DNA from: JADKCL01 sp031415375
Lineage (GTDB): Bacteria > Bacteroidota > Bacteroidia > J057 > JADKCL01
DNA length: 6,946 bases
Reading direction: 5' to 3'
Assembly (NCBI GenBank): GCA_031415375.1
Contig: JANORP010000212.1
Coordinates: 1 to 6,946 of the forward strand
Shown: piece after piece, positions 1 through 6,420 of the stretch
Layout: every line of letters begins with the position of its first letter
Position numbering within the stretch: the first letter of the stretch is position 1
Position numbers and translations under genes: made by a program
The notes under the pieces: model-generated
What the model was told of the DNA's origin: nothing
The model's database searches: none
The model's input: the letters and a program-made list of their open reading frames with translations, nothing else

Positions 1-1299
1 TGCAAATGACTGGGTATTTGGGAAGATGAGTCTCAGTCCTAATTCGGTGGAACGATATCTCTGATTGGGTATTTACGACCATGTTATTTTCGAATATCAT
101 GTCTCAGTCTTGATTCGGTGGAACGGTATCTCTTTTCCTGACACCAACGGAAATCGCTGAAGTTTTCAATCTACAGTCCTAATAAACTCGAAAGGTTTCC
201 TTTGGCTTCGACTTCAATCAATCGAGTTCGAAACGGATATCCTATGGCTGCCCGCATTTCAGTCCTAATTCGGTGGAAGGATATCTTTGATAATGGTAAC
301 GTAAGCGCAAGAACTCAGACCCGATGTCTCAGCACTAATTCGGTGGAACGGTATCTCTGCAACTTCACTATCGTTAGGCAGTGTAAGCCATCGTCTCCGT
401 CCTAAAACGGAGAACTGACATTTTCTTCCCGGCGGTTTTTAGGCAATCAAACCCTTAGCTTTGGTCTCAGTCCTAATTCGGTGGAACGGTTTTTCTCGCA
501 ACGTACGCAGATCGGCAGGGAGAATATGCGCAGTCTCAGTCCAAATTTGGTGGAAAAGTATCTCTGACGACGAAGCCTTAACAAAGCTCTACGAGCAAAC
601 GTCTCAGTCCTATTTCGGTGGAGCGGTATCTCTGATACGCAAACGGCTTTTTCACTTTTTGGGATCAAGAGTCTCAGTCCTAATTCGGTAGAACGGTATC
701 TCTGATCCGTCCTCATCGAGGTCGGCGGGATCTACGGCAAGTCTCAGTCCTAATTCGGTGGAACGGTATCTCTGGTTTTCCGCAAAGGTGACGTGACCAC
801 CAACGGTCCACGGTCTCAGTCCTAATTCGGTGGAACGGTATCTCTGATTGTCGGAGGAGACATGAAGTCGATCCGCTTCAAGTATTAGTCCTATTTCGGT
901 AGAACGGTGGCTCGGATTTAACGGCACAATTGCCGTTTACTGTCGAGGTAATGGCTCAGCCCTTGATGGTGTGGAATATAATCTCAGGTAGGAAAGCTAG
1001 TCCGGATGTAGTACGTCGCTGCATGGCAGTCCTAATTCGGTGGAACGGTATCTCTGTTTGAGACAGGAAATCCCATCATCACTGGTAACGGGTCTCAGTC
1101 CTAAATTCGGTGGAACGGTATCTCTGATCTGATAATACCATTGTTTCAGCTAACCTATTAGTCTCAGTCCTAATTCGGTAGAACGGTGTCTCTGATCAAA
1201 CCCTGACCATTTCCGTTTATATCATCAAATGTCTCAGTCCTAATTCGTTGGAATGGTATCTCTGATTCCCGTTTAAGGAATAATCACGAATGCACAAGG

Positions 1300-1332
1300 G
1301 GCTCAGCCCTAATTCGGTGGAACAGTTTCTCT
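1300..1332. repeat. CRISPR repeat interrupted by the IS66 element
   Basis: This is the first 33 nt of the nineteenth repeat. It begins GGCTCAGCCC and ends at GTTTCTCT. Its last three bases (GAT) are found at 3628-3630, after the IS66 element and the second copy of the target duplication. Joining 1300-1332 to 3628-3630 gives a 36-nt repeat. It is followed by a 34-nt spacer (3631-3664) and then the next repeat, so the original period was 70 nt. Confidence 0.92.
1325..1332. repeat. Left 8-bp target site duplication of the IS66 element
   Basis: GTTTCTCT lies directly before the left end of the element and is repeated exactly directly after the right end at 3620-3627. Eight base pairs is the usual duplication length for IS66-family insertion. 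The target sequence is part of the CRISPR repeat. Confidence 0.93.
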
Positions 1333-1360
1333 GTAAGCACCCGCCAAACCCCATATTGCC
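1333..1360. repeat. IS66 left terminal inverted repeat
   Basis: The end begins GTAAGCACCCGCCAAACC. The 28 bp match the reverse complement of 3592-3619 at 23 positions by my hand alignment. A GTAAGC-like terminus is typical of IS66-family ends. Confidence 0.9.
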
Positions 1361-1390
1361 GAGTTCAGGCGAACGCGCCAACTTGGCCCC

Positions 1391-1681
1391 ATGAAAGAAA
1401 AACGAGATTGGCCTGCGACCTTCGCTGTGTTCGAGGTGAGCGGCCTGACCCAGCGGGAGTTTTGCCGGCTGCATGGCATCGTGCTGGCGTCGTTCAAGCA
1501 CCAGCTTTACCTGCGTCGCAAGGCCCCTGCCCCGGCGGGGTTTTCGCGGCTTTCCGTGTCACGGCCGGCCCCTGCGCCGGCGACGGTGGAGCTTCACTTG
1601 CCGGGCGGGCTCTTCCTGCGGTTTTCGGGTGACGTCGGTCCGGGCTACCTGCGCGAGCTCGTCACGGGCTTGCGGCCATGA
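1391..1681 (+). CDS. tnpA: IS66 TnpA accessory protein (Orf1)
   Basis: This is a 96-residue protein of the size expected for the first IS66 ORF, a small helix-turn-helix protein required with TnpB and TnpC for transposition. Residues about 10-35 (TFAVFEVSGLTQREFC and on) form the HTH-like segment found at the start of IS66 TnpA proteins. A Pro/Ala-rich linker follows (around residues 45-65), then a short hydrophobic C-terminal domain beginning VELHLPGG. The ATG at 1391 has no evident Shine-Dalgarno sequence; it is chosen because homologues begin shortly before this HTH. The stop codon overlaps the tnpB start as ATGA (1678-1681), implying translational coupling. The frame is intact, unlike tnpB and tnpC of the same element. 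TnpA is not the catalytic subunit. Confidence 0.87.
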   Translation: MKEKRDWPATFAVFEVSGLTQREFCRLHGIVLASFKHQLYLRRKAPAPAGFSRLSVSRPAPAPATVELHLPGGLFLRFSGDVGPGYLRELVTGLRP

Positions 1682-2048
1682 TCGGGTTCACCCCGTCGCA
1701 GCGGTACTTCCTGTACAGTGGCTGCACGGGAGCCGTCGTATTCCTCGGCTCTTGCGCAAGAGCTTCGAGGGCCTTTGCGGGCTCGTCTCGGCGCAGATGG
1801 GGCGCGACTTCCTCTCGGGCGACGTCTTCATCTTCGTGAACCGCGGGCGCAACCGTGTCAAGCTGCTGGTCTGGGACCGCTCGGGCTTCGTGATCTGGTA
1901 CAAGCGCCTGGAGGAGGGCACGTTCGAGCTGCCCGCCGACGCCCGCGCGCAGCTGCGCTGGGACGAGCTCGTGCTGATCCTCGAGGGCATCAGCCTGGGG
2001 TCGGTCAGGCGGCGCAAGCGCTATGCGCGGGTGCCTGAAAAGGCATAA
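1678..2048 (+). pseudogene. tnpB: IS66 TnpB (Orf2), frame broken by a hairpin insertion
   Basis: TnpB is the second accessory protein of IS66 transposition. The first 17 codons from ATG 1678 read MIGFTPSQRYFLYSGCT, a typical TnpB start. The family then expects a D-[ML]-RKSF-like motif. Here 22 nt (1730-1751) intervene and reading continues in another frame from 1752 as LRKSFEGLCGLV. That frame runs through the conserved block SGDVFIFVNRGRNRVKLLVW and the FVIWYKRLEEGTFELP segment to the TAA at 2046-2048. The net gain is about 20 nt. Restoring the frame gives about 116 residues, the usual TnpB size. Unrepaired translation from 1678 stops at 1837-1839 after 53 codons. The downstream part is well conserved, so the disruption looks recent. 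The alternative that ribosomes bypass the hairpin is not supported by anything else here. Confidence 0.85.
1730..1751. repeat. 22-nt hairpin-forming insertion inside tnpB
   Basis: The arms GAGCCG (1730-1735) and CGGCTC (1746-1751) are exact reverse complements enclosing a 10-nt loop. The segment sits exactly where the TnpB frame changes, replacing about 2 nt expected between the Thr codon (1726-1728) and the Leu codon (1752-1754). Its palindromic ends mark it as a discrete inserted or templated sequence rather than a base-call error. I found no second copy in this window. Confidence 0.7.
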
Positions 2049-2098
2049 TATCCAGATTTTTTTGTGCATATGTCATGTTGCGGGGAAGGCAATATATT

Positions 2099-3608
2099 AT
2101 GGTAATTAGGGTCATGGAAACGGCGCAAAAGATGCTCTCACCCGAGGAAATGGCCAAGCAATTGGCTGCCAGGGACGCGCGCATCATGCAGCTCGAGTTC
2201 CAGCTCGCGGAGTTCCGGCGCCTGGTCTACGGCACCAGGAGCGAGCGGTTCAAGCCCGCAGCAGCTCGCCCTGGACCTCGGCGAGGCGATGGAGGCCGCG
2301 AGGGAGGAAGTCAAGAGGGAGAAGGTCGCCTACGAGCGCAGCAAGCCCTCCGGGCCCAAGGCCCCGCCCGCGCGGATGCCGCTGCCCGCGCACCTGCCCC
2401 GCGTGGTCGTCGAGCTGGAGCCCGGGGGCGACACCGAGGGCCTGGTCTGCATCGGCACCGAGGTCACCGAGGAGCTCGAGGCCACCCCATCCAGCCTGTT
2501 CGTCAGGCGCTACGAGCGCAGGAAGTACGCCCAGCCGCAGCCCGACGGCGGCACCAGGGTGCTCGTCGCGCAGCTGCCCTCGCGCCCCATCGACATGGGC
2601 ATCGGCGGGGCGATGCTGCTGGCCACCATCCTGGTCGAGAAGTTCCTCTACCACATGCCGATCTACAGGCAGATACAGCGGTTCAAGTCCATGGGCGTCG
2701 CCATCCCCGACTCGACCATCCACGACTGGATCGCGCGGGTCTGCCACCTGATGGAGCCGCTCTACGACCTGCTCGTCGCCAAGGCCCTCGGGGCCGGCTA
2801 CATCCAGGCCGACGAGACCCCGCTCCCGGTGCTGGACAGGGACAAGGCGGGTTCCACGCACAGGGGATACCTCTGGGCCTACCACGCCGTGCGGCCCGGG
2901 CTGGCCTTCTTCGACTACCGCAGGACCCGCGGCAAGGCCGGCCCCCTGTGCATACTCGCAAAGTACAAGGGCTGGCTGCAGGTCGACGGCTACGCCGCCT
3001 ACGAGGAGTTCGAGCTGCGCGAGGGCGTGAGCCTGGTCGCCTGCATGGCCCACGTCAGGCGCAAGTTCGAGCACGCCCTGGCCTACGACAAGCCCAACGC
3101 ATCCCACATGCTCGGGCTGGTCCGACAGCTCTACGACATCGAGCGCACCGCCCGCGAGGGGAAAATGGACGCCGCCGCCCGCCTCGAGCTGCGCACCGAG
3201 AAGGCTGCGCCCGTCATGCGCGAGGCCCGGGAATGGCTGCTCGCCAACTACGCGGCCACCTTCCTGCCCAAGTCCCCCATGGGCCAGGCATGCGCATACT
3301 TCATGGGCCGCCTCAAGTACATGGAGCGCTACCTCGACGACGGCGAGCTCGAGATCGACAACAACCCCATCGAGAACCTCATCCGCCCCGTCGCCCTCGG
3401 CCGCAAGAACTACCTCTTCGCAGGCTCCCACGACGGCGCAAAACGCCTGGCAATGGCATACTCCTTCTTCGCAACCTGCAAGCTCAACCGGATAGATCCC
3501 CTACAGTGGATGCACGCCGTCCTGCAAAAAATGCCCGACCACCCCATCAACAAGCTCGAGCAACTGCTGCCACTGCAAAAAAATTGGCCCGGGCTATATG
3601 CGGTTTAG
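2099..3608 (+). pseudogene. tnpC: IS66 TnpC DDE transposase with a +1 frameshift
   Basis: TnpC is the catalytic DDE transposase of IS66. The N-terminal part (MLSPEEMAKQLAARDARIMQ and on, to SERFKP) forms the leucine-zipper-like DNA-binding coiled coil. At the CCC run 2255-2257 the frame changes: removing one C joins KP directly to QQLALDLGEAMEA, and the second frame runs to TAG at 3606-3608. The catalytic residues are in the second frame: Asp in QADETPLPVL (codon 2811), Asp in LQVDGYAAYEE (codon 2985) and Glu in DNNPIENLIRP (codon 3372). The CxxC zinc-finger motifs seen in many TnpC proteins are absent, and the segment GTEVTEELEATPSSLFVRRY resembles Bacteroidota-type relatives. Repaired length is about 500 residues, normal for the family. 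ATG 2099 is preferred for GGGGAAGG 9 nt upstream; ATG 2114 is an alternative. The C-terminus overlaps the right inverted repeat. Confidence 0.9.
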
Positions 3609-3619
3609 CGGGTGGATAC
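3592..3619. repeat. IS66 right terminal inverted repeat
   Basis: On the minus strand it begins GTATCCACCCGCTAAACC and pairs with 1333-1360 at 23 of 28 positions. It contains the tnpC stop codon (3606-3608), so the last codons of the transposase double as transposon end. Confidence 0.9.
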
Positions 3620-3627
3620 GTTTCTCT
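3620..3627. repeat. Right 8-bp target site duplication of the IS66 element
   Basis: GTTTCTCT is an exact copy of 1325-1332. It is followed at 3628-3630 by GAT, the missing end of the interrupted CRISPR repeat. Confidence 0.93.
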
Positions 3628-4969
3628 GATCTGGCGGGGTTTGCCAGGCACAAAAATCGTACGTGTCTCAGTCCTAATTCTTGGGGTAAGCTCATCTATG
3701 ATCCAATTCAATGCGAACATCTAGTTCGCGCTTACGTCTCAGTCCTAATTCAGTGGAACGGTATCTCTGATAGTCATAGAATGGCGGCTCACGCGTATGG
3801 TATCGGCCTGAGTCCTAATTCGGTGGAACGGTATCTTTGATCGGTATCTCATAGCAACGAAAGAGGTGCGCAAGTGTCTCAGTCCTAATTCGGTGGAACG
3901 GTATCTCTGATTTCAAAAGAAGCTCAAGCAACCCGAGGATACCGAGTTTTAGTCCTAATTCGGTGGAACGGAATCTTTCATCAGCATGACTTTTGCCGAC
4001 GCACAGGCCGCAATGTCTCAGTCCTAATTCGGTAGTATGGTATCTCTAATGTCGTGTACAATTGCCAGATGATTGATCCATTGTCTAAGTCCTAACTTGG
4101 TGGAACGGTATCTCTGATCGAAGAAGCGGGAGGGCCATTTACCGCCTTCAAGTCTCAGTCCTAATTTGGTGGAACGACATCTCTGCTTGGGTGACATTAG
4201 GAAGCTTGTAAAGGCACCTGGGTCTCAGTCCTAATTCAGAGGAACGACGTCTCTGATTGCTGGTGAGGCATATGACGGATTTGGCAAAATGTCTCAGTTC
4301 TAATTCGGTGGAATCGTATCTCTGATTCTATGGGGCAATTAGGTATGGAGCCACTTCCTGTGTCAGTCCTAATTCATTGGAAAGGCACGCTTCATATTCA
4401 AATGCTGGTGAAGGGAGTCCGTTTCGGGTCTCAGTCCTGATTCGGTGGAACGGTATCTCTCAACCGATGGCTCGTGCCTGAGGTGATCAGAGAGGCATCT
4501 CGGTCCCAATTCGATAGAACGGAATCTCTAATGTACGACCATCGTGATTGACATTGATGATTTCTAGTTTCAGTCCCAATTCTGTGGAACGGTATCTCTG
4601 ATAAGAAGAAATAGGGTTTTGATGCCCCGGATTTGTCTCAGTCCTAATTCGGTGGAACGGTATCTCTGATTGCCGATGCCGAGGCAAACTATGCCACCTC
4701 ACTGTCTCAGTCCTAATTCGGTGGAACGGTATCTCTGATCCCATACCATCCGTGGAAAGGAAGTCCAGTGGGAGTCTCAGTCCTAACTCGGTGGAACGGT
4801 ATCTTTGATTTCCAAGTCGATGGCAAGATGGCTTGCATTATGGTCTTAGTCCTAATTCGGTGGAACGGTATCTCTGATAAAGAGAGTTGAGTTTATTTTC
4901 CATACGGTTTTGGTCTCAGTCCTAATTCGGTGGAACGGTATCTCTGATCGGCCGCGAATGGCTACATGT
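3628..4969 (-). CRISPR. CRISPR array segment 2 (19 repeats between the two insertion sequences)
   Basis: Repeats start at 3665, 3736, 3806, 3876, 3946, 4015, 4083, 4152, 4222, 4291, 4360, 4428, 4497, 4567, 4635, 4704, 4774, 4843 and 4913, with spacing of 68-71 nt. Spacers are 30-35 nt. Exact consensus copies are at 3876, 4635, 4704 and 4913. The copies at 3665 and 4360 have largely lost their right halves. Neighbouring repeats share private variants (4152 and 4222; 4497 and 4567). The last interval, 4949-4969, is only 21 nt before the IS3-family element begins. It is the same array as segments 1 and 3; strand assignment is tentative for the reasons given for segment 1. Confidence 0.93.
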
Positions 4970-4995
4970 TGGAGTGTATACATTTGCATGGACGG
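4970..4995. repeat. IS3 left terminal inverted repeat
   Basis: Starts TGGA and ends ATGGACGG. It pairs imperfectly with 6395-6420, best at the outer 4 bp and the inner 8 bp. Confidence 0.7.
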
Positions 4996-5010
4996 TAGGT
5001 TTAGGTATGA

Positions 5011-5346
5011 ATGTACTATCATTACACGATGTCAGTTGAAAGAAAAGTTTACGACAAGGAATTCAAGCTTCGTGCCGTGAGGCTCAGCTATGAGTCCGAC
5101 AACATGACCCACTTGGCCAAGGAGCTGGGGATACGCGTGAAGCTGCTTTACGTGTGGCGGTCGGAGATGTCCAAGGTTGAGTCCAAGCAGTTCCCCGGCC
5201 ATGGCAACAAGGCCATGACACCCGAGGAGGCGGAACTCGCGGCGGTCAAAAGAAAGCTTGCGGACGCTGAAATGGAGCTCGAAATCCTAAAAAAGGCGAT
5301 CGGCATCTTCTCCAGGAGGGACGTGAAACATACGAGTTTGTCATGA
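5011..5346 (+). CDS. IS3-family OrfA (helix-turn-helix, N-terminal half of the transposase)
   Basis: This 111-residue protein is the DNA-binding half of the IS3 transposase. Residues about 8-50 (VERKVYDKEFKLRAVRLSYE and on, to LLYVWRSEM) are the HTH domain that recognises the element ends. Residues about 71-95 (EEAELAAVKRKLADAEMELE and ILKK) form the leucine-zipper coiled coil used for multimerisation. Translation that does not shift frame ends in SRRDVKHTSLS, a short unique tail typical of free OrfA, which usually acts as a regulator of transposition. ATG 5011 is preferred for the AGG at 5003-5005, 5 nt upstream; ATG 5029 is an in-frame alternative without such a signal. The stop overlaps the orfB start as ATGA (5343-5346). 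Confidence 0.88.
   Translation: MYYHYTMSVERKVYDKEFKLRAVRLSYESDNMTHLAKELGIRVKLLYVWRSEMSKVESKQFPGHGNKAMTPEEAELAAVKRKLADAEMELEILKKAIGIFSRRDVKHTSLS
5274..5295 (+). promoter_or_regulatory. Programmed -1 frameshift site, A AAA AAG with upstream SD-like GGAG
   Basis: The heptamer at 5289-5295 is in the OrfA zero frame as A AAA AAG, the commonest bacterial -1 slippery sequence and the one used by many IS3 elements. GGAG at 5274-5277 leaves an 11-nt gap, close to the spacing of SD-like stimulators in dnaX and IS911. A -1 slip changes LKKAIGIF to LKKGDRHLL and enters the orfB frame. That gives an OrfAB fusion of about 398 residues ending at 6206, a normal length for an IS3 transposase. Confidence 0.8.
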
Positions 5347-6206
5347 GGAATGCAGGCAAGTTTCCCGTTGAGAAGATGTGCAAGGCACTCAAGGTCAGCA
5401 AGAGCGGCTACTACGCATGGCGCAATCGGCCCGAGTCTGCGCGTTCGCTGGAGAACAAGGCAATCACCGCCCAGATCCGGAAGGTGTTCGACGACAGCAA
5501 GGCCACCTACGGCAGCCCGCGCATCGCAAGGGAGCTCGGGAAGGCTGGAACGAAGGTTTCCAGGCCCCGTGTCGCCAGGTTGATGGTCAAGGCGCACCTG
5601 CGCAGCAAGATGGCGCGCAAGTTCGTCGCCACCACCGACTCCGGGCACGACCACAAGATTGCGCCCAACCTGCTGGACCGCCAGTTCGAGCCCGGCAGGA
5701 TCAACCGCGCATGGGTGTCGGACATCACCTACATACACACCGCGCAGGGATGGCTCTATTTGACCGTGATCATCGACCTGGGCGACCGCAGGGTCATCGG
5801 CTGGGCATTGAGCCGCTCCATGCATGCGGTGGTCACCGTGGTCGCCGCATGGAGGATGGCGCTGAAGAACCGCGGCATCTGCAAGGGGCTGATATTCCAC
5901 TCGGACAGGGGCGTCCAGTACGCCTGCAGCGAGTTCAGGGATCTGCTCGGAAAGGGCGACATGGTCGTCCAAAGCATGAGCCGCAAGGGCAATTGCTGGG
6001 ACAACGCCGTCGCGGAGAGCTTTTTCAAGTCGCTCAAGACCGAATGGCTCTACGGAAAGACCTTCAAGACCAGGGAGAAAGCCGAGATGGAGGTCTTCCG
6101 CTACATCGAGATCTGGTACAACCGACAAAGGCTGCATTCATCGCTGGACTACAAGAGCCCTGAGCAATACTTGCAGGAAATGTCGAGAATCCAGGATGCG
6201 GCATGA
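5343..6206 (+). CDS. IS3-family OrfB (DDE integrase-type catalytic half)
   Basis: A 287-residue catalytic domain, made mainly as the C-terminal part of the OrfAB frameshift product. Residues about 5-60 form the HTH_21-like region (KFPVEKMCKALKVSKSGYY, YGSPRIARELGKAG). The integrase core holds the catalytic triad: D127 in WVSDITYIHTAQGWLYLTVI, D188 in IFHSDRGVQY and E225 in CWDNAVAESFFKSLKTEW. About 36 residues separate the second and third, close to the DD(35)E spacing of the family. The C-terminal RQRLHSSLDYKSPEQYL motif is also typical. The frame is intact and no triad residue is missing. ATG 5343 overlaps the orfA stop, and AGGAGG at 5314-5319 is too far upstream to be a standard ribosome site for it, supporting expression chiefly by frameshifting. 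Confidence 0.93.
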   Translation: MRNAGKFPVEKMCKALKVSKSGYYAWRNRPESARSLENKAITAQIRKVFDDSKATYGSPRIARELGKAGTKVSRPRVARLMVKAHLRSKMARKFVATTDSGHDHKIAPNLLDRQFEPGRINRAWVSDITYIHTAQGWLYLTVIIDLGDRRVIGWALSRSMHAVVTVVAAWRMALKNRGICKGLIFHSDRGVQYACSEFRDLLGKGDMVVQSMSRKGNCWDNAVAESFFKSLKTEWLYGKTFKTREKAEMEVFRYIEIWYNRQRLHSSLDYKSPEQYLQEMSRIQDAA

Positions 6207-6394
6207 ACACCGGGAGCATCGATACAACGTTGGAAATGGCCGCCACAAGCAGAAATCCGCATGAATCGTTCGACTGTAATGACTTGGAAAACCATTACAA
6301 AAAGAACCTGCCCCCGCGGCGAGCGGACAAGGCATCGGTTGAAACCAAGGACGTCATCAACCATGCGCCCGATTCAGAAAAATCTTTTATTATG
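6207..6394 (+). other. IS3 3' tail between orfB and the right end
   Basis: IS3-family orfB genes usually stop close to the right inverted repeat, but here 188 nt separate them. An open frame begins at ATG 6203, overlapping the orfB stop as ATGA, and reads MNTGSIDTTLEMAATSRNPH onward through the inverted repeat and into the CRISPR array, ending at 6472. I recognise no domain in it, and its end depends on array sequence, so I do not call it a gene. No terminator hairpin is obvious. Confidence 0.5.
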
Positions 6395-6420
6395 CCGTCC
6401 ATTTTTTTGTTGCAATTCCA
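6395..6420. repeat. IS3 right terminal inverted repeat
   Basis: Reads CCGTCCAT at its inner side and ends ATTCCA. It is the imperfect inverse of 4970-4995, and a T-run (6402-6408) accounts for most mismatches. The exact outer end is uncertain. Confidence 0.65.

Larger units (their letters stand above)
1..1332 (-). CRISPR. CRISPR array segment 1 (19 degenerate repeats, continues left of window)
   Basis: Thirty-six-nt repeats start at 30, 101, 170, 256, 326, 393, 464, 533, 601, 671, 741, 813, 882, 953, 1023, 1092, 1161, 1231 and 1300. The consensus starts GTCTCAGTCC, has AATTCGGTGGAACGG in the middle and ends TATCTCTGAT. Start-to-start spacing is 67-72 nt except 170 to 256 (86 nt). The intervals are unrelated to one another and mostly 31-35 nt. 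Bases 1-29 are the end of a spacer, so the array continues to the left. Only the copy at 813-848 is exact. Those at 170, 393 and 953 are badly decayed, and 1092 and 953 each carry a one-base insertion. Minus strand is chosen tentatively, because exact repeats cluster at the right end of the window and the minus-strand repeat ends in ACTGAGAC. No cas gene or leader is visible, so the subtype is unassigned. Confidence 0.93.
1333..3619 (+). mobile_element. IS66-family insertion sequence, complete but decayed
   Basis: This 2287-bp element is bounded by 28-bp imperfect inverted repeats and an exact 8-bp target duplication. It carries the classic IS66 cassette tnpA-tnpB-tnpC on the plus strand, with tnpA and tnpB overlapping by ATGA and tnpC beginning about 50 bp after tnpB. 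The coding DNA is very GC-rich, in contrast to the flanking array. Both tnpB and tnpC contain frame disruptions while tnpA is intact, so this copy is probably non-autonomous unless the disruptions are bypassed. Because its ends and target duplication are well preserved, insertion is likely recent relative to the decay of the array. Confidence 0.95.
4970..6420 (+). mobile_element. IS3-family insertion sequence, apparently intact
   Basis: About 1451 bp, carrying overlapping orfA and orfB with an A AAA AAG slippery site, the standard IS3-family plan. The proposed ends are TGGAGTGTATAC (4970) and, on the minus strand, TGGAATTGCAAC (6420). In both, the subterminal motif TGGACGG lies at positions 20-26 from the end, a spacing also found in IS3-type ends. 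Over 26 bp the ends agree at about 16 positions. No exact flanking duplication abuts both ends: TGT occurs at 4967-4969 and at 6422-6424, one base off on the right. The right boundary is therefore uncertain by one or more bases. Confidence 0.85.

Noticed and set aside
202..405. 67-codon plus-strand frame within the array
   Set aside because: It crosses three CRISPR repeats and encodes repeat-derived sequence; no ribosome site.
447..927. Minus-strand open frames rich in peptides such as RYRSTELGL and IPFHRIRTET (also at 4487-4744 and 6531-6719)
   Set aside because: The peptides are translations of the CRISPR repeat in its reading frames; they start and stop in unrelated spacers and have no ribosome sites.
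1..1332. Possible tandem-repeat protein gene or satellite instead of CRISPR
   Set aside because: The intervals are unique in sequence, 31-35 nt long and not a fixed multiple of three, which fits CRISPR spacers and not a coding or satellite repeat.
2250..3431. 393-codon minus-strand open frame opposite tnpC
   Set aside because: High GC on the opposite strand of a real DDE transposase opens long shadow frames; it shows no domain, while the plus strand has clear catalytic motifs.
2075..3724. 549-codon plus-strand frame taken as one protein
   Set aside because: Only its first part is TnpC; after about 2257 it becomes Arg/Ala/Pro-rich nonsense while the conserved TnpC sequence continues in another frame.
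5148..6137. 329-codon minus-strand frame opposite IS3 orfA/orfB
   Set aside because: It is a shadow of the OrfB coding frame with no recognisable domain.
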